A stretch of 64,000 nucleotides of DNA from Pseudomonas sp. Irchel 3E13 (GCF_900187455.1 NZ_FYDX01000002.1:372001-436000), one strand, 5' to 3'. Positions 56,608-64,000 are shown, counted from the first letter of the stretch. The notes: a model not told the origin generated them from the sequence alone. Made by a program: numbers and translations.

Positions 56608-57384
56608 ATGCGCACGCAACAGGATCAGGACTATCTGCAACCCACCGGGATACTCGATTTCAACGCCCCGGCGATCACTCACCTTATCGACACCCGCGGC
56701 TGGCGCCAGTTGCCGCCCGAACAGGCGGCCCGCGCCGTCTACGAGTTTTGCCGCGATGAAATCCTGTTCGGCTACAACGCCGGCGCCGACAGCCTGCCGG
56801 CGTCGGCGATCCTCAAGGAAGGCCTGGGCCACTGCAACACCAAGTCGAACCTGCTAATGGCTTTGCTCCGCGCCCTCGACATCCGCTGCCGACTGCGCGC
56901 CTTCACCATCGACAAACGCCTGCAGAAAGGTGCCATGACCGCCTTCGTCTACTTCATGGCGCCTCGGGAAATTCTCCACACCTGGGTCGAGGTCGAGTTG
57001 CATGGCCAGTGGGTGGTGCTCGAAGGCGTGATCCTCGATGAGCAATACCTGCGCGCGGTACAGAACAGGTTCAGCAACTGCCAGCACGCGTTCCTCGGCT
57101 ATGCCGTGGCCACCCCGTCCCTGGCCGAACCTGCGGTGCAATGGACCGGACGCGACACCTACATCCAGCGCGAAGGCATTGCCCGGGAACTCGGGCTGTA
57201 CGCATCGCCGGACGATTTCTACCGCGAGCACAAGACCAACCTGAACGGCGTGAAAGGCTGGCTGTACCACAACTTCTTCTACAAGGTGCTCAACGACAAC
57301 GTGCGGCGTATCCGCGAAGGCGCGCTGGAGGGTGCCGGCAGCCAGGCCTGTGCTCACCAGGACAGCACCGCGAGAATTAAGTGA
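56608..57384 (+). CDS. Transglutaminase-like cysteine protease-fold protein
   Basis: A 258-aa protein with a transglutaminase-core domain: LKEGLGHCNTKSNLLMALLRALDI supplies the cysteine, HTWVEVELHGQWVVLEG the histidine, with an aspartate in the following ILDEQY. No signal peptide. Related proteins are peptidases or amidases of unknown substrate. GGAGG lies upstream of the ATG. It stands alone between a LysR gene and the PAAR locus. Confidence 0.82.
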   Translation: MRTQQDQDYLQPTGILDFNAPAITHLIDTRGWRQLPPEQAARAVYEFCRDEILFGYNAGADSLPASAILKEGLGHCNTKSNLLMALLRALDIRCRLRAFTIDKRLQKGAMTAFVYFMAPREILHTWVEVELHGQWVVLEGVILDEQYLRAVQNRFSNCQHAFLGYAVATPSLAEPAVQWTGRDTYIQREGIARELGLYASPDDFYREHKTNLNGVKGWLYHNFFYKVLNDNVRRIREGALEGAGSQACAHQDSTARIK

Positions 57385-57452
57385 TTTCCCACCAACCGTA
57401 GAGAACGGTCCTACATAACCTTCCAACCATAGTGCCCATCCTCTGGCCGGTC

Positions 57453-57493
57453 GGCCTGCAGACCTTCAGAAAACCTGAAGGCTCTCGCAGGCC
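57453..57493 (+). promoter_or_regulatory. Nested hairpin upstream of the PAAR gene
   Basis: Inner stem CCTTCAG/CTGAAGG (57463-57469 with 57475-57481) inside outer stem GGCCTGC/GCAGGCC (57453-57459 with 57487-57493). It lies 54-94 bp before the PAAR ATG and after the transglutaminase stop, so it may be a terminator or a leader structure. Confidence 0.55.
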
Positions 57494-57546
57494 ATACCCC
57501 GTATTCGAATACGACTCGAGTACCCAGCCATGAGGAACTCAACCCT

Positions 57547-57741
57547 ATGCAAGGCTACTTCATCCGCATCGGCGACAAGACAAGCTGTGGTGGCAAGGTC
57601 ATCGAAGGCAGCAGCGGCACCATAATGGGAGGACTGCCCCAATCGCGCCTAGGTGACACCGTCACCTGTGGCGTCACCGGCGGCTTCTTCCAGATCGTCG
57701 GAGGTGTGCCATGGATACTCATCCCGCACCTTAAGGCCTGA
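57547..57741 (+). CDS. Truncated PAAR-domain protein (type VI secretion spike tip)
   Basis: A 64-aa protein: MQGYFIRIGDKTSCGGKVIEG, then LPQSRLGDTVTCGVTGGFFQIVGGVPW. These are the first two thirds of a PAAR domain, which caps VgrG and carries effectors. A full PAAR needs about 85-95 residues and a final strand with GD and SC motifs, which are missing; instead the last six codons (IPHLKA) come from a 21-bp sequence that recurs after each downstream immunity-like gene. The protein therefore looks like a deletion product and may not be functional. The first immunity-like gene starts five bases later. Confidence 0.8.
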   Translation: MQGYFIRIGDKTSCGGKVIEGSSGTIMGGLPQSRLGDTVTCGVTGGFFQIVGGVPWILIPHLKA

Positions 57742-57746
57742 AGCCG

Positions 57747-58163
57747 ATGGGAAAGTTGGGGATTTTCGTAGCTAGCCTGCTGGGGCTGTGGCTCGCCTCC
57801 GAATGGTGGGAAAAAGGCCTTGCCTCCGCTAAAAGAGAACCAAGACTAAGCCCAAACGGATGCTCAAGCCTTCAGACCTTCAAACCTTTCTGGTTGTTGC
57901 CCGACATACTGCACCGTGAATTTGCACCCAACGACGATGGCGAGGGTCAATGGTTTCCCACTTGGGAATCACCCGGTTTCTACCGCTTATATGACAATTA
58001 CAACAACCAACTGATCGGCGAAACCGTCATCTATGACCTTGCATATTCCGGAGGCAGATTGAGCTGGGACCGTGGCGGAGGCGTATGGGTCGGAATGACC
58101 TACGTGGGCCCTAGCATCCGGGATTGCATCGGAGCCAAACCTGTTCCCCAAAATGAGCACTGA
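57747..58163 (+). CDS. Putative T6SS immunity protein, copy 1
   Basis: A 138-aa protein anchored by one N-terminal membrane helix (GIFVASLLGLWLAS), followed by a periplasmic domain with NGCSSLQTFKPFWLLPDILH, GFYRLYDNYNNQLIGETVIYDLAYSGGRL and VGMTYVGPSIRDCIG. Three cysteines are conserved or nearly so in the set. I do not recognise a named family with certainty (it may correspond to DUF6201). The immunity role is inferred from its place directly behind a PAAR gene and the tandem array of paralogues. Confidence 0.7.
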   Translation: MGKLGIFVASLLGLWLASEWWEKGLASAKREPRLSPNGCSSLQTFKPFWLLPDILHREFAPNDDGEGQWFPTWESPGFYRLYDNYNNQLIGETVIYDLAYSGGRLSWDRGGGVWVGMTYVGPSIRDCIGAKPVPQNEH

Positions 58164-58185
58164 ACAATCCCGCACCTTAAGGCCT

Positions 58186-58214
58186 GAGGCCTGCTGCTCA
58201 GCGCAGCAGGCCTC
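58186..58214 (+). terminator. 11-bp hairpin after immunity copy 1
   Basis: Perfect stem GAGGCCTGCTG/CAGCAGGCCTC with loop CTCAGCG. The same hairpin, with one compensatory base-pair change, follows copy 3. No T run. Confidence 0.6.
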
Positions 58215-58221
58215 GTTCATT

Positions 58222-58410
58222 CCGACGTCACCCGCTTCGAGCGAGGTTTTGTCGGCTACGCCATCACCGACAAAGTAGGCAACCGACGAATCCACCATGG
58301 TTAGAAATAATGATTTCAGGAAATACAGGAAAAAAACCGGCATGGACGGCGGCGACGTTCTCTACCCCGATGTGCTGTGGAAGAGCGTTGATATGGGAGA
58401 TGCCCCTTGA
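58222..58410 (+). pseudogene. Remnant of effector 3' end, block A
   Basis: Two coding-like pieces in different frames. From 58224: DVTRFERGFVGYAITDKVGN then RRIHHG and a stop. From 58297: MVRNNDFRKYRKKTGMDGGD, then VLYPDVLWKSVDMGDAP ending in TGA at 58408-58410. That TGA overlaps the TTG start of immunity copy 2 (TTGA), the usual coupling of an effector with its immunity gene. The block is repeated at 58862-59049 with a 2-base difference. I infer it is the broken C-terminus of a lost type VI effector; its activity cannot be told. Confidence 0.6.
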
Positions 58411-58835
58411 AATCGATCTGGAAAAACTTGGCTATTTGCGCAGCGATCATCCCCGCTCTCTGGCTCGCATCCGAGTGGTGGGAAAAAGGCTTGGCCTCCC
58501 CAATGGATGAAGCTGAAAACAGCCCAAACTTGTGTTCCCGTATCCAAACCTTCAAACCATTTTGGTTGCTGCCCGATATTTTCCATCGTGAGTTGGCACC
58601 CAACGATGGCGCAAAACTTCGATGGTTTCACTTCTGGAAGGTTCCTGGCTTCTACCGCTTATATGACAACTACAACAACCAACTGATCGGCGAAACCGTC
58701 ATCTATGACCTTGCATATTCCGGAGGCAGATTGAGCTGGGACCGTGGCGGAGGCGTATGGGTCGGAATGACCTACGTCGGCCCTAGCATCCGGGATTGCA
58801 TCGGAGCCAAACCTGTGCCCCAAAGTGAGCACTGA
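58407..58835 (+). CDS. Putative T6SS immunity protein, copy 2
   Basis: A 142-aa paralogue with a different membrane anchor (KSIWKNLAICAAIIPALWLAS). The C-terminal half is almost identical to copy 1 at both protein and DNA level. The start is a TTG with GGGAG eight bases upstream, overlapping the TGA of effector remnant A; no ATG is available in frame. Reading this as an effector-coupled immunity gene is inference from architecture. Confidence 0.7.
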   Translation: MKSIWKNLAICAAIIPALWLASEWWEKGLASPMDEAENSPNLCSRIQTFKPFWLLPDIFHRELAPNDGAKLRWFHFWKVPGFYRLYDNYNNQLIGETVIYDLAYSGGRLSWDRGGGVWVGMTYVGPSIRDCIGAKPVPQSEH

Positions 58836-58861
58836 ACAATCTCGCGCCTTCAAGGCCTGAG

Positions 58862-59049
58862 GCCGACGTCAACCGCTTCGAGCGAGGTTTTCTCGGCTAC
58901 GCCATCACCGACAAAGTGGGCAACCGACGAATTCACGATGGTTAGAAATAATGATTTCAGTAAATACAGGAAAAACCGGCATGGACGGCGGCGACGTTCT
59001 CTACCCCGATGTGCTGTGGAAGAGCGTTGATATGGGAGAGGCCCCTTGA
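58862..59049 (+). pseudogene. Remnant of effector 3' end, block B
   Basis: A near copy of block A: DVNRFERGFLGYAITDKVGN then RRIHDG and a stop. After a frame change come MVRNNDFSKYRKN and, after a 2-base loss in the A run near 58971, the MDGGDVLYPDVLWKSVDMGE end with TGA at 59047-59049 overlapping the TTG of copy 3. The different frame states of blocks A and B show separate decay after duplication. Confidence 0.6.
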
Positions 59050-59474
59050 AATCGATCTGGAAAAGCTTGGCTATTTGCACAGCGATCATCCCCGCTCTCT
59101 GGCTCGCATCCGAGTGGTGGGAAAAAGGCTTGGCCTCCCCAATGGATGAAGCTGAGAACAGCCCAAACTTGTGCTCCCGTATCGAGACCTTCAAACCCTT
59201 CTGGTTGCTGCCCGATATTTTTCATCGTGAATTAGCACCCAACGATGGCGCAAAACTTCGATGGTTTCACTTCTGGAAGGTTCCTGGCTTCTACCGCTTA
59301 TATGACAACTACAACAACCAACTGATCGGCGAAACCGTCATCTATGACCTTGCATATTCCGGAGGTAGATTGAACTGGGACCAAGGCGGAGGCGTATGGG
59401 TCGGAATGACCTACGTCGGCCCTAGCATCCGGGACTGCATCGGCGCCAAACCTGTGCCCCAAAGTAAGCACTGA
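59046..59474 (+). CDS. Putative T6SS immunity protein, copy 3
   Basis: A 142-aa protein nearly identical to copy 2 (KSIWKSLAICTAIIPALWLAS anchor), but its 3' part carries the GRLNWDQGGG version shared with copies 4 and 5, where copies 1 and 2 have GRLSWDRGGG. TTG start with GGGAG upstream, coupled to remnant B. Confidence 0.7.
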   Translation: MKSIWKSLAICTAIIPALWLASEWWEKGLASPMDEAENSPNLCSRIETFKPFWLLPDIFHRELAPNDGAKLRWFHFWKVPGFYRLYDNYNNQLIGETVIYDLAYSGGRLNWDQGGGVWVGMTYVGPSIRDCIGAKPVPQSKH

Positions 59475-59496
59475 ACAATCCCGCACCTTAAGGCCT

Positions 59497-59525
59497 GAGG
59501 CCGGCTGCTCAGCGCAGCCGGCCTC
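59497..59525 (+). terminator. 11-bp hairpin after immunity copy 3
   Basis: Perfect stem GAGGCCGGCTG/CAGCCGGCCTC with loop CTCAGCG. Compared with the hairpin after copy 1, a T-A pair is replaced by G-C on both arms. A third version at 59960 has lost its right arm. Confidence 0.6.
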
Positions 59526-59526
59526 G

Positions 59527-59934
59527 TGGGGATTTTTCGTTGCTAGCCTGCTGGGACTCTGGCTCGCCTCCGAATGGTGGGAGAAGGGCTTTGCCTCCGC
59601 TAAAGGAGAACCGAGACCAAGCCCAAACGGATGCTCCAGCCTTCAGACCTTCAAGCCTTTCTGGTTGTTGCCCGACATCTTACACCGTGAATTTGCACCC
59701 AACGACGATGGCGAGGGTCAATGGTTTCCCACTTGGGAATCACCCGGTTTCTACCACTTATATGACAACTACAACAACCAACTGATCGGCGAAACCGTCA
59801 TCTATGACCTTGCATATTCCGGAGGTAGATTGAACTGGGACCAAGGCGGAGGCGTATGGGTCGGAATGACCTACGTCGGCCCTAGCATCCGGGACTGCAT
59901 CGGCGCCAAACCTGTGCCCCAAAGTGAGCACTGA
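59527..59934 (+). pseudogene. Putative immunity protein, copy 4, without start codon
   Basis: 136 codons homologous to copy 1 from the fourth residue on (GFFVASLLGLWLASEWWEKG then FASAKGEPRPSPNGCSSL), but the ATG, first codons and ribosome site have been replaced by the hairpin of the preceding spacer. No ATG or GTG is in frame upstream; a TTG at 59665 would give only an 89-aa fragment without the membrane anchor. Probably silent. Confidence 0.7.
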
Positions 59935-60003
59935 ACAATCCCGCACCTTAAGGCCTGAGGCCGGCTGCTCAGCGCAGAAGATTATTGATTTGGGAGATCA
60001 ACC

Positions 60004-60435
60004 TTGAATCGGCGTTCTGGCAAAGGCCTCTTAATTTTCGTTGCTGCCATCACCTGTCTTTGGTTTTCCTCCGAATGGTGGGAAAAAGGCTTCGCTTCTC
60101 CATGGGGAGAAATCAGACAAAGTCCAAACGGCTGCTCCAGTCTTCAGGCCTTCGAACCTTTCTGGTTATTGCCAGACATACTGCATGGCCAAACCATTCC
60201 CAATGAAGATGGGAGAGTACAGTGGCCGCACACATGGGAACTACCCGGCTTCTACCGCCTGTATGACAATTACAATGGGCAATTGATTGGTGAGACCGTT
60301 ATATACGACCTGGCTTTTTCCGGCGGGCGCCTGAACTGGGACCAAGGCGGAGGCGTATGGGTCGGAATGACCTACGTCGGCCCTAGCATCCGCGATTGCA
60401 TCGGCGCCAAACCTGTTCCTCAAAGTGAGCACTGA
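60004..60435 (+). CDS. Putative T6SS immunity protein, copy 5
   Basis: A 143-aa, most divergent paralogue (NRRSGKGLLIFVAAITCLWFSS anchor; HGQTIPNEDGRVQWPHTWELPGFYRL). It diverges in the first three quarters but rejoins the near-identical 3' end from NWDQGGGVWVGMTYVGPS onward. TTG start in the same GGGAG...TTGA context as copies 2 and 3, though no effector remnant precedes it. It is the last of the array; the next gene is convergent. Confidence 0.7.
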   Translation: MNRRSGKGLLIFVAAITCLWFSSEWWEKGFASPWGEIRQSPNGCSSLQAFEPFWLLPDILHGQTIPNEDGRVQWPHTWELPGFYRLYDNYNGQLIGETVIYDLAFSGGRLNWDQGGGVWVGMTYVGPSIRDCIGAKPVPQSEH

Positions 60436-60492
60436 ACAATCCCGCACCTCAAGGCCTGAAGCCGGCTGCCCAGCACAGCCAACCCCGCCCCC

Positions 60493-61707
60493 TCAGAACA
60501 CCAGACTCAACTCCATGAACGTCACGCTGTTCTTCTTCCTCACCCCGAAATAACTCTGCCGGGCGCCGTGGAAGTGATCCACGCCCGCCCCCAACTTCAC
60601 CGAGTCAGTGAGCGAATAGCTGGCCCGTGGCCGAACCACATAACTGCTGCCGGTGAGGTCGGCTACGGCGGACATTTCCAGCTTCAGCCGCTCATTGAAG
60701 AACATGTCGGAAATCCGTGTGGTCAGTCCCCAGTCGCGGCGGCCGAACTCGGAATTCAGGCGATCCTCGCCCTCTTCGATCAGCCGCAAAATCCCGCTGT
60801 CAGCCGGCTCCCGGTAGTCGCGAAAGACCCCGAACAGTTGCAGATTGACGTTGGCCGACTCGCCGAAATTACGGTCGGCGCCCACCACGATCCGCGTGTT
60901 TTTGCGCCGTTCGTCACGGCACCCCGAACAGTCCAGCGACAAACGCTCATGAGCGAACTCGCCGCGCACCGTCCACTCCCCCGCGGCCCAGGCAAAGTCC
61001 GCGCCGATGGCGCGCTTACGTTCGTAGGCGCTGATGAAACGTAGCGCCGGGGTCATCACCGCCTGATAACGCGGCGCCCGTTCGTAGCCATCGAACCACG
61101 ACAGCGACCAGTCCAGGCTGTCGCCGGCATGGTCGAGTTTCAGTGCCGTTTCGAGGGCATCGGGTTCGTCGCGCTTGTCCAGGTTGCTCGGCAGGGTTCC
61201 CTGAGGCATGCGGTTGGCGTCGAAATCCGCCAGCACCGCGGTCAGCGACAGGCTGTCATTGAAGCCATGGCGAACCTGAACCGCATTGAGCCCCATGCGC
61301 TGCTCGTCGTCTTCGGGAACCAGCAGGGTGAAGTCCCGCGGCGACAGGTAATCGGTGGGATTGATCCGGTCCGAACGCCCCCAGGCGATGACCTGCCGTC
61401 CCACTCGCCAGCGCCACGCATCGTTGCCGGTTTCGATATAGCCATCGCGCAGGCGGCCGCTGTAGCCGTCCGCCTGCCCGCTGTCGTCGATCCCGGCGCG
61501 AGCCGCGAGCACCAGGCGCGTCTGCTCGGCGAGATCGAGGTTCCAATTGATCAGGCAGGTGCCTTTGGCGATGTCGTCGTGGTCGTCCAGATTGCGGTTG
61601 GACGACCAGTAGCCGGTGCGGCACTCACCGAACGGCAGGCTCTGCGAGCGGGCAAACTCGCTGAAGGCGCCGACGACGGCAAACAGGATAAGCAGTTGGG
61701 CGCGCAT
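60493..61707 (-). CDS. Outer-membrane beta-barrel protein (DUF1302-like porin)
   Basis: A 404-aa exported protein with signal peptide (residues 1 to about 21). It is rich in alternating beta strands, contains WRVGRQVIAWGRSDRINPTDYLSPRDF, typical of DUF1302-type porins, and ends in aromatic FMELSLVF as barrel proteins do. Such genes often sit with RND/MMPL exporters and lipoprotein-sorting-like proteins; here the upstream gene encodes both, with a 3-bp gap. Probably the outer-membrane arm of that export system; the substrate is unknown. Confidence 0.78.
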   Translation of the reverse strand: MRAQLLILFAVVGAFSEFARSQSLPFGECRTGYWSSNRNLDDHDDIAKGTCLINWNLDLAEQTRLVLAARAGIDDSGQADGYSGRLRDGYIETGNDAWRWRVGRQVIAWGRSDRINPTDYLSPRDFTLLVPEDDEQRMGLNAVQVRHGFNDSLSLTAVLADFDANRMPQGTLPSNLDKRDEPDALETALKLDHAGDSLDWSLSWFDGYERAPRYQAVMTPALRFISAYERKRAIGADFAWAAGEWTVRGEFAHERLSLDCSGCRDERRKNTRIVVGADRNFGESANVNLQLFGVFRDYREPADSGILRLIEEGEDRLNSEFGRRDWGLTTRISDMFFNERLKLEMSAVADLTGSSYVVRPRASYSLTDSVKLGAGVDHFHGARQSYFGVRKKNSVTFMELSLVF

Positions 61708-61710
61708 GGT

Positions 61711-64000
61711 TCACTCTTGCCGTTCGAGGTAGCCGTTGGTGAAGTAGTTGTCGCTCACCGCGACGTTGGCTTCGAAGCTGTCCATCCGCACGGTGGTCGA
61801 GTGGCCGGTCTGGTGATTGCTGACCTTGACCAGCATCGGCTGGTACTTTTGTCGCGCCGTATCGACCGCCTTCAATTCGCTGCTGAGCACGGTTTTCTGT
61901 AGTGCCTGGCTGGCGTCGTAAAGCTCCGTGCGGACCGCCACGAAGGAGTCGTTGGCAACCCAGCTGATGCGCTTCGAATAACCGGTATTGCTGGCGATTT
62001 CCGCAGACTTCGGCAGCGACTCGATGACCTGGGTGGGAACGCCCTCCAAGGTCTCCTCGCGCAGCAGGCGGTGGGTCCAGTCCTGGGGCTTGTGGCCAAT
62101 CAGGTCGCCGTAGGTCAGGTCGGTGCCGACGAAGCTGCGGTTGTTGTTGCTGCTGGCCAGGCGCCGAGCCTTTTTCAGGGTCGGCAGGTACACCCAGACA
62201 TCATCCTGCGCGGGCTTTTCGATGATCAGCGTGGTGGTGTTGCGCACATCGCCCGGCGACAGGAAACGTATGACCCGGCGGTTGTGCGTGCCGTCATCCT
62301 GCAGGCGGGTCGCGGCGAAGGTCTTGCGCACCCGCTCCTGGCCGGAGGCGTTGGTCAGGGTGAAGGTCGATTGCGACAGGGAGCTGTCCATGCGCGTCGC
62401 CTGGTAGCTGCGCGACATGATGTCGTCGGCATTGGCGTCCGCGGCCAGCGCGCTGTCCGGCCGCAGCAGCACGCCGATGGCAAGGGCAAACAGCAGCGGC
62501 AGGACCGCGCCAGGCAGTGGCTTTTTCATCGCTTGGGCTCGCAGGAAAGTTGGCGGGAAGGCCTTCATCAGCGCCGGGATCAGCACCAGAGCGCACAGCG
62601 CGCTGACGATCATCGACAGCACGATGAGGAAGCCGAACCAGATGTGGATATAGAAGTTGAACGACAGCATCAGCACCGAGTAGCCGCCGGCAATCGCCGT
62701 GGCGACATAGACCACCGCCTTGCCGGCGGTGCGCATGGTTTCCCGCAGGGCCAGGTCGAAATCCTCGACCCGCTGCAGTTCCTCGCGCATGCGGTAGAGG
62801 ATGTAGATGGCGTAGTCGGCGCCGATCCCGATGGCCATGGCCGACGCCACCGAGTTGGGGGTGTTGAGCGGAATGCCGGTGGCGCCCATCACGCCGAGGT
62901 TGACCAGTACGGTCACCGCCAGCGGCACGACGAGGTAAACGCCGCCCATCAGCGAGCGGAACACCAAGGCGCCGGCCAGCAGGATCACGCCCATCATCTG
63001 CAGGATGTTCATGATCTTGCCGTGCACCAGGGTTTCGCTGAGGGCCGACGACTGCGGAACGCTGCCGCCGATCTGCACCTTCACCCCCGGCGGCAGGCGC
63101 TCCTGCACGAAGCCGCGAATCGCTTGCACCAGGCCGGCGGCGTAGGTGCTGCTGTCGTTGCGGGTCCAGACGATCAGGCTGGCGTTGCGGTACTCGTAGT
63201 CGATGTAGGCGTCGAAGTCAGTGGGATCGCCGGACATGGAGTACAGCAGCAGGTACTGGGAAACCATGTCCTGGGCGTCCGGCACGCGGAAGTAGCGCGG
63301 GTCGCCTTCGTTCATCGACTGGCTCATCTGCTTGATGAAATCGACGATGGAGGTGGTCTTGCCCACGTCCGGCAGGGTTTCGACAAACCGCTGGGTGTCT
63401 TCGATCAGGCGCAGGGTGCGCGGGTCTTTCAGGCTGTCGGTCTGCAGGCCCTGGAACACCACGTAGAGGGTGTTGGTCCCGGCCAGCTTGCGGTTGAGGA
63501 ATTCATCGTCCTGATACACCGCCAGGCGGCTGCCGAAGTAACTCTTGGTCGAGTTCTCCTTGTTGAGAAACAGCAGGCCGATGGAGGACAGCAACGCGAC
63601 CGCCATGAACAGCGAAACGATCAGCCCGCGGCGCTTGAGGATCAGCCCGGTCAGGTGGTCGGCGAGGCGATCCCATACCCTCGGCCCCTTGACGTCTGGT
63701 GCCTTGACCGCAGGCGCCGGCAGGTAACTGCGCAGGGCCGGAATAAAGGTCAGCTCGATGAACAGCGCGCTGAGAATGCCAAGGCCGGTGAACAGGCCAA
63801 AGGTGCGGATGGTGGCGATCTCGAAGGTGACCAGGGAAAAGAAGCCCAGCACCGCCACGCCACCCGCCGTCAGCATCACCGGCGCGGCCCGACTGAGGGA
63901 CTGGATGATCGCCTGGTCGTTGAGCTGCTGCGGCGAGCCCGGCGCGCCGCCGAGGGTGAGCTTGTCGTACTCCTCGTAATAGCGCTTGAGGATCTGCACG
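61711..64000 (-). CDS. RND/MMPL exporter fused to outer-membrane lipoprotein-sorting domain (5' end beyond window)
   Basis: At least 762 residues are visible; the N-terminus lies past the window edge. The first 490 or so are the rest of an RND transporter: a transmembrane block, a periplasmic loop with KLAGTNTLYVVFQGL, and a second block with GIGADYAIYILYRMREE. Directly in frame follows MKKPLPGAVLPLLFALAIGV and a stretch ending ALA, which looks like a signal peptide. Then comes a LolA/outer-membrane lipoprotein-sorting domain (DDIMSRSYQATRMDSSL, NNRSFVGTDLTYGDLIGH) to the end. No stop separates the two. The hydrophobic segment could serve as an extra helix placing the last domain in the periplasm. 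Confidence 0.8.
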   Translation of the reverse strand, partial: VQILKRYYEEYDKLTLGGAPGSPQQLNDQAIIQSLSRAAPVMLTAGGVAVLGFFSLVTFEIATIRTFGLFTGLGILSALFIELTFIPALRSYLPAPAVKAPDVKGPRVWDRLADHLTGLILKRRGLIVSLFMAVALLSSIGLLFLNKENSTKSYFGSRLAVYQDDEFLNRKLAGTNTLYVVFQGLQTDSLKDPRTLRLIEDTQRFVETLPDVGKTTSIVDFIKQMSQSMNEGDPRYFRVPDAQDMVSQYLLLYSMSGDPTDFDAYIDYEYRNASLIVWTRNDSSTYAAGLVQAIRGFVQERLPPGVKVQIGGSVPQSSALSETLVHGKIMNILQMMGVILLAGALVFRSLMGGVYLVVPLAVTVLVNLGVMGATGIPLNTPNSVASAMAIGIGADYAIYILYRMREELQRVEDFDLALRETMRTAGKAVVYVATAIAGGYSVLMLSFNFYIHIWFGFLIVLSMIVSALCALVLIPALMKAFPPTFLRAQAMKKPLPGAVLPLLFALAIGVLLRPDSALAADANADDIMSRSYQATRMDSSLSQSTFTLTNASGQERVRKTFAATRLQDDGTHNRRVIRFLSPGDVRNTTTLIIEKPAQDDVWVYLPTLKKARRLASSNNNRSFVGTDLTYGDLIGHKPQDWTHRLLREETLEGVPTQVIESLPKSAEIASNTGYSKRISWVANDSFVAVRTELYDASQALQKTVLSSELKAVDTARQKYQPMLVKVSNHQTGHSTTVRMDSFEANVAVSDNYFTNGYLERQE

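Noticed and set aside
57747..60435. CRISPR array as explanation for the repeated blocks
   Set aside because: The repeats are several hundred bases long and protein-coding, with no short repeat-spacer pattern.

Overview
The window looks like a chromosomal segment from a fluorescent-group Pseudomonas. It is GC-rich, carries Pseudomonas-type REP sequences, and holds Pseudomonas-like versions of dsbC/xerD, rpsP-rimM-trmD-rplS, ffh, purT, purL, mltF, guaBA and the pfeRSA-pfeE catecholate-siderophore locus. I read this from protein and motif recognition only; no database search was run.

Layout. 1-9.9 kb is housekeeping: dsbC (cut by the window edge), xerD, a CPA1 antiporter, a hotdog thioesterase, the ribosomal/tRNA-modification operon rpsP-rimM-trmD-rplS, ffh, and a divergent pair (CcsA-like membrane protein and a CNNM/CBS protein). 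10-16 kb holds an MHS-type MFS transporter, purT, a VUT-family transporter, DUF1289, gamma-carbonic anhydrase, two NUDIX hydrolases and an L,D-transpeptidase. 16.2-22.5 kb is a two-partner secretion pair (TpsB/TpsA) closed by a perfect REP doublet. 22.6-30.4 kb carries a NIF3-like protein, purL, mltF, tadA and a Tat-exported multicopper oxidase. 30.5-35.9 kb is an iron-uptake unit: esterase, TonB receptor, sensor kinase and response regulator, with Fur-like boxes. 36-42.2 kb is a small redox/catabolic cluster (GST, PNPOx-ferredoxin reductase fusion, DUF1348, LysR) plus an amidohydrolase.

42.4-50.9 kb is accessory DNA next to the 3' end of guaA. It has (i) a three-gene operon of unknown function encoding a short helical protein, a 635-aa protein with beta-rich N-terminal regions and a BMT5/DUF2431-like Rossmann domain, and a beta-propeller-like protein; and (ii) a 1540-aa protein joining a QxK-type PD-(D/E)xK nuclease, a STAND-like P-loop NTPase and a long helical C-terminus, the layout of Avs-type anti-phage proteins. 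guaBA follows, then a zinc-ribbon protein, TauE/SafE, LysR and a transglutaminase.

57.4-60.5 kb is a decayed type VI secretion cargo locus. A truncated PAAR gene is followed by five paralogous membrane-anchored putative immunity genes, one without a start codon. Between them lie shattered 3' ends of a lost effector gene and hairpins with a compensatory base change. The window ends with an outer-membrane porin-like protein and an incomplete RND/MMPL exporter fused in frame to an outer-membrane-lipoprotein-sorting domain.

The places most worth follow-up are the orphan immunity array, the BMT5-like operon and the nuclease-STAND protein.
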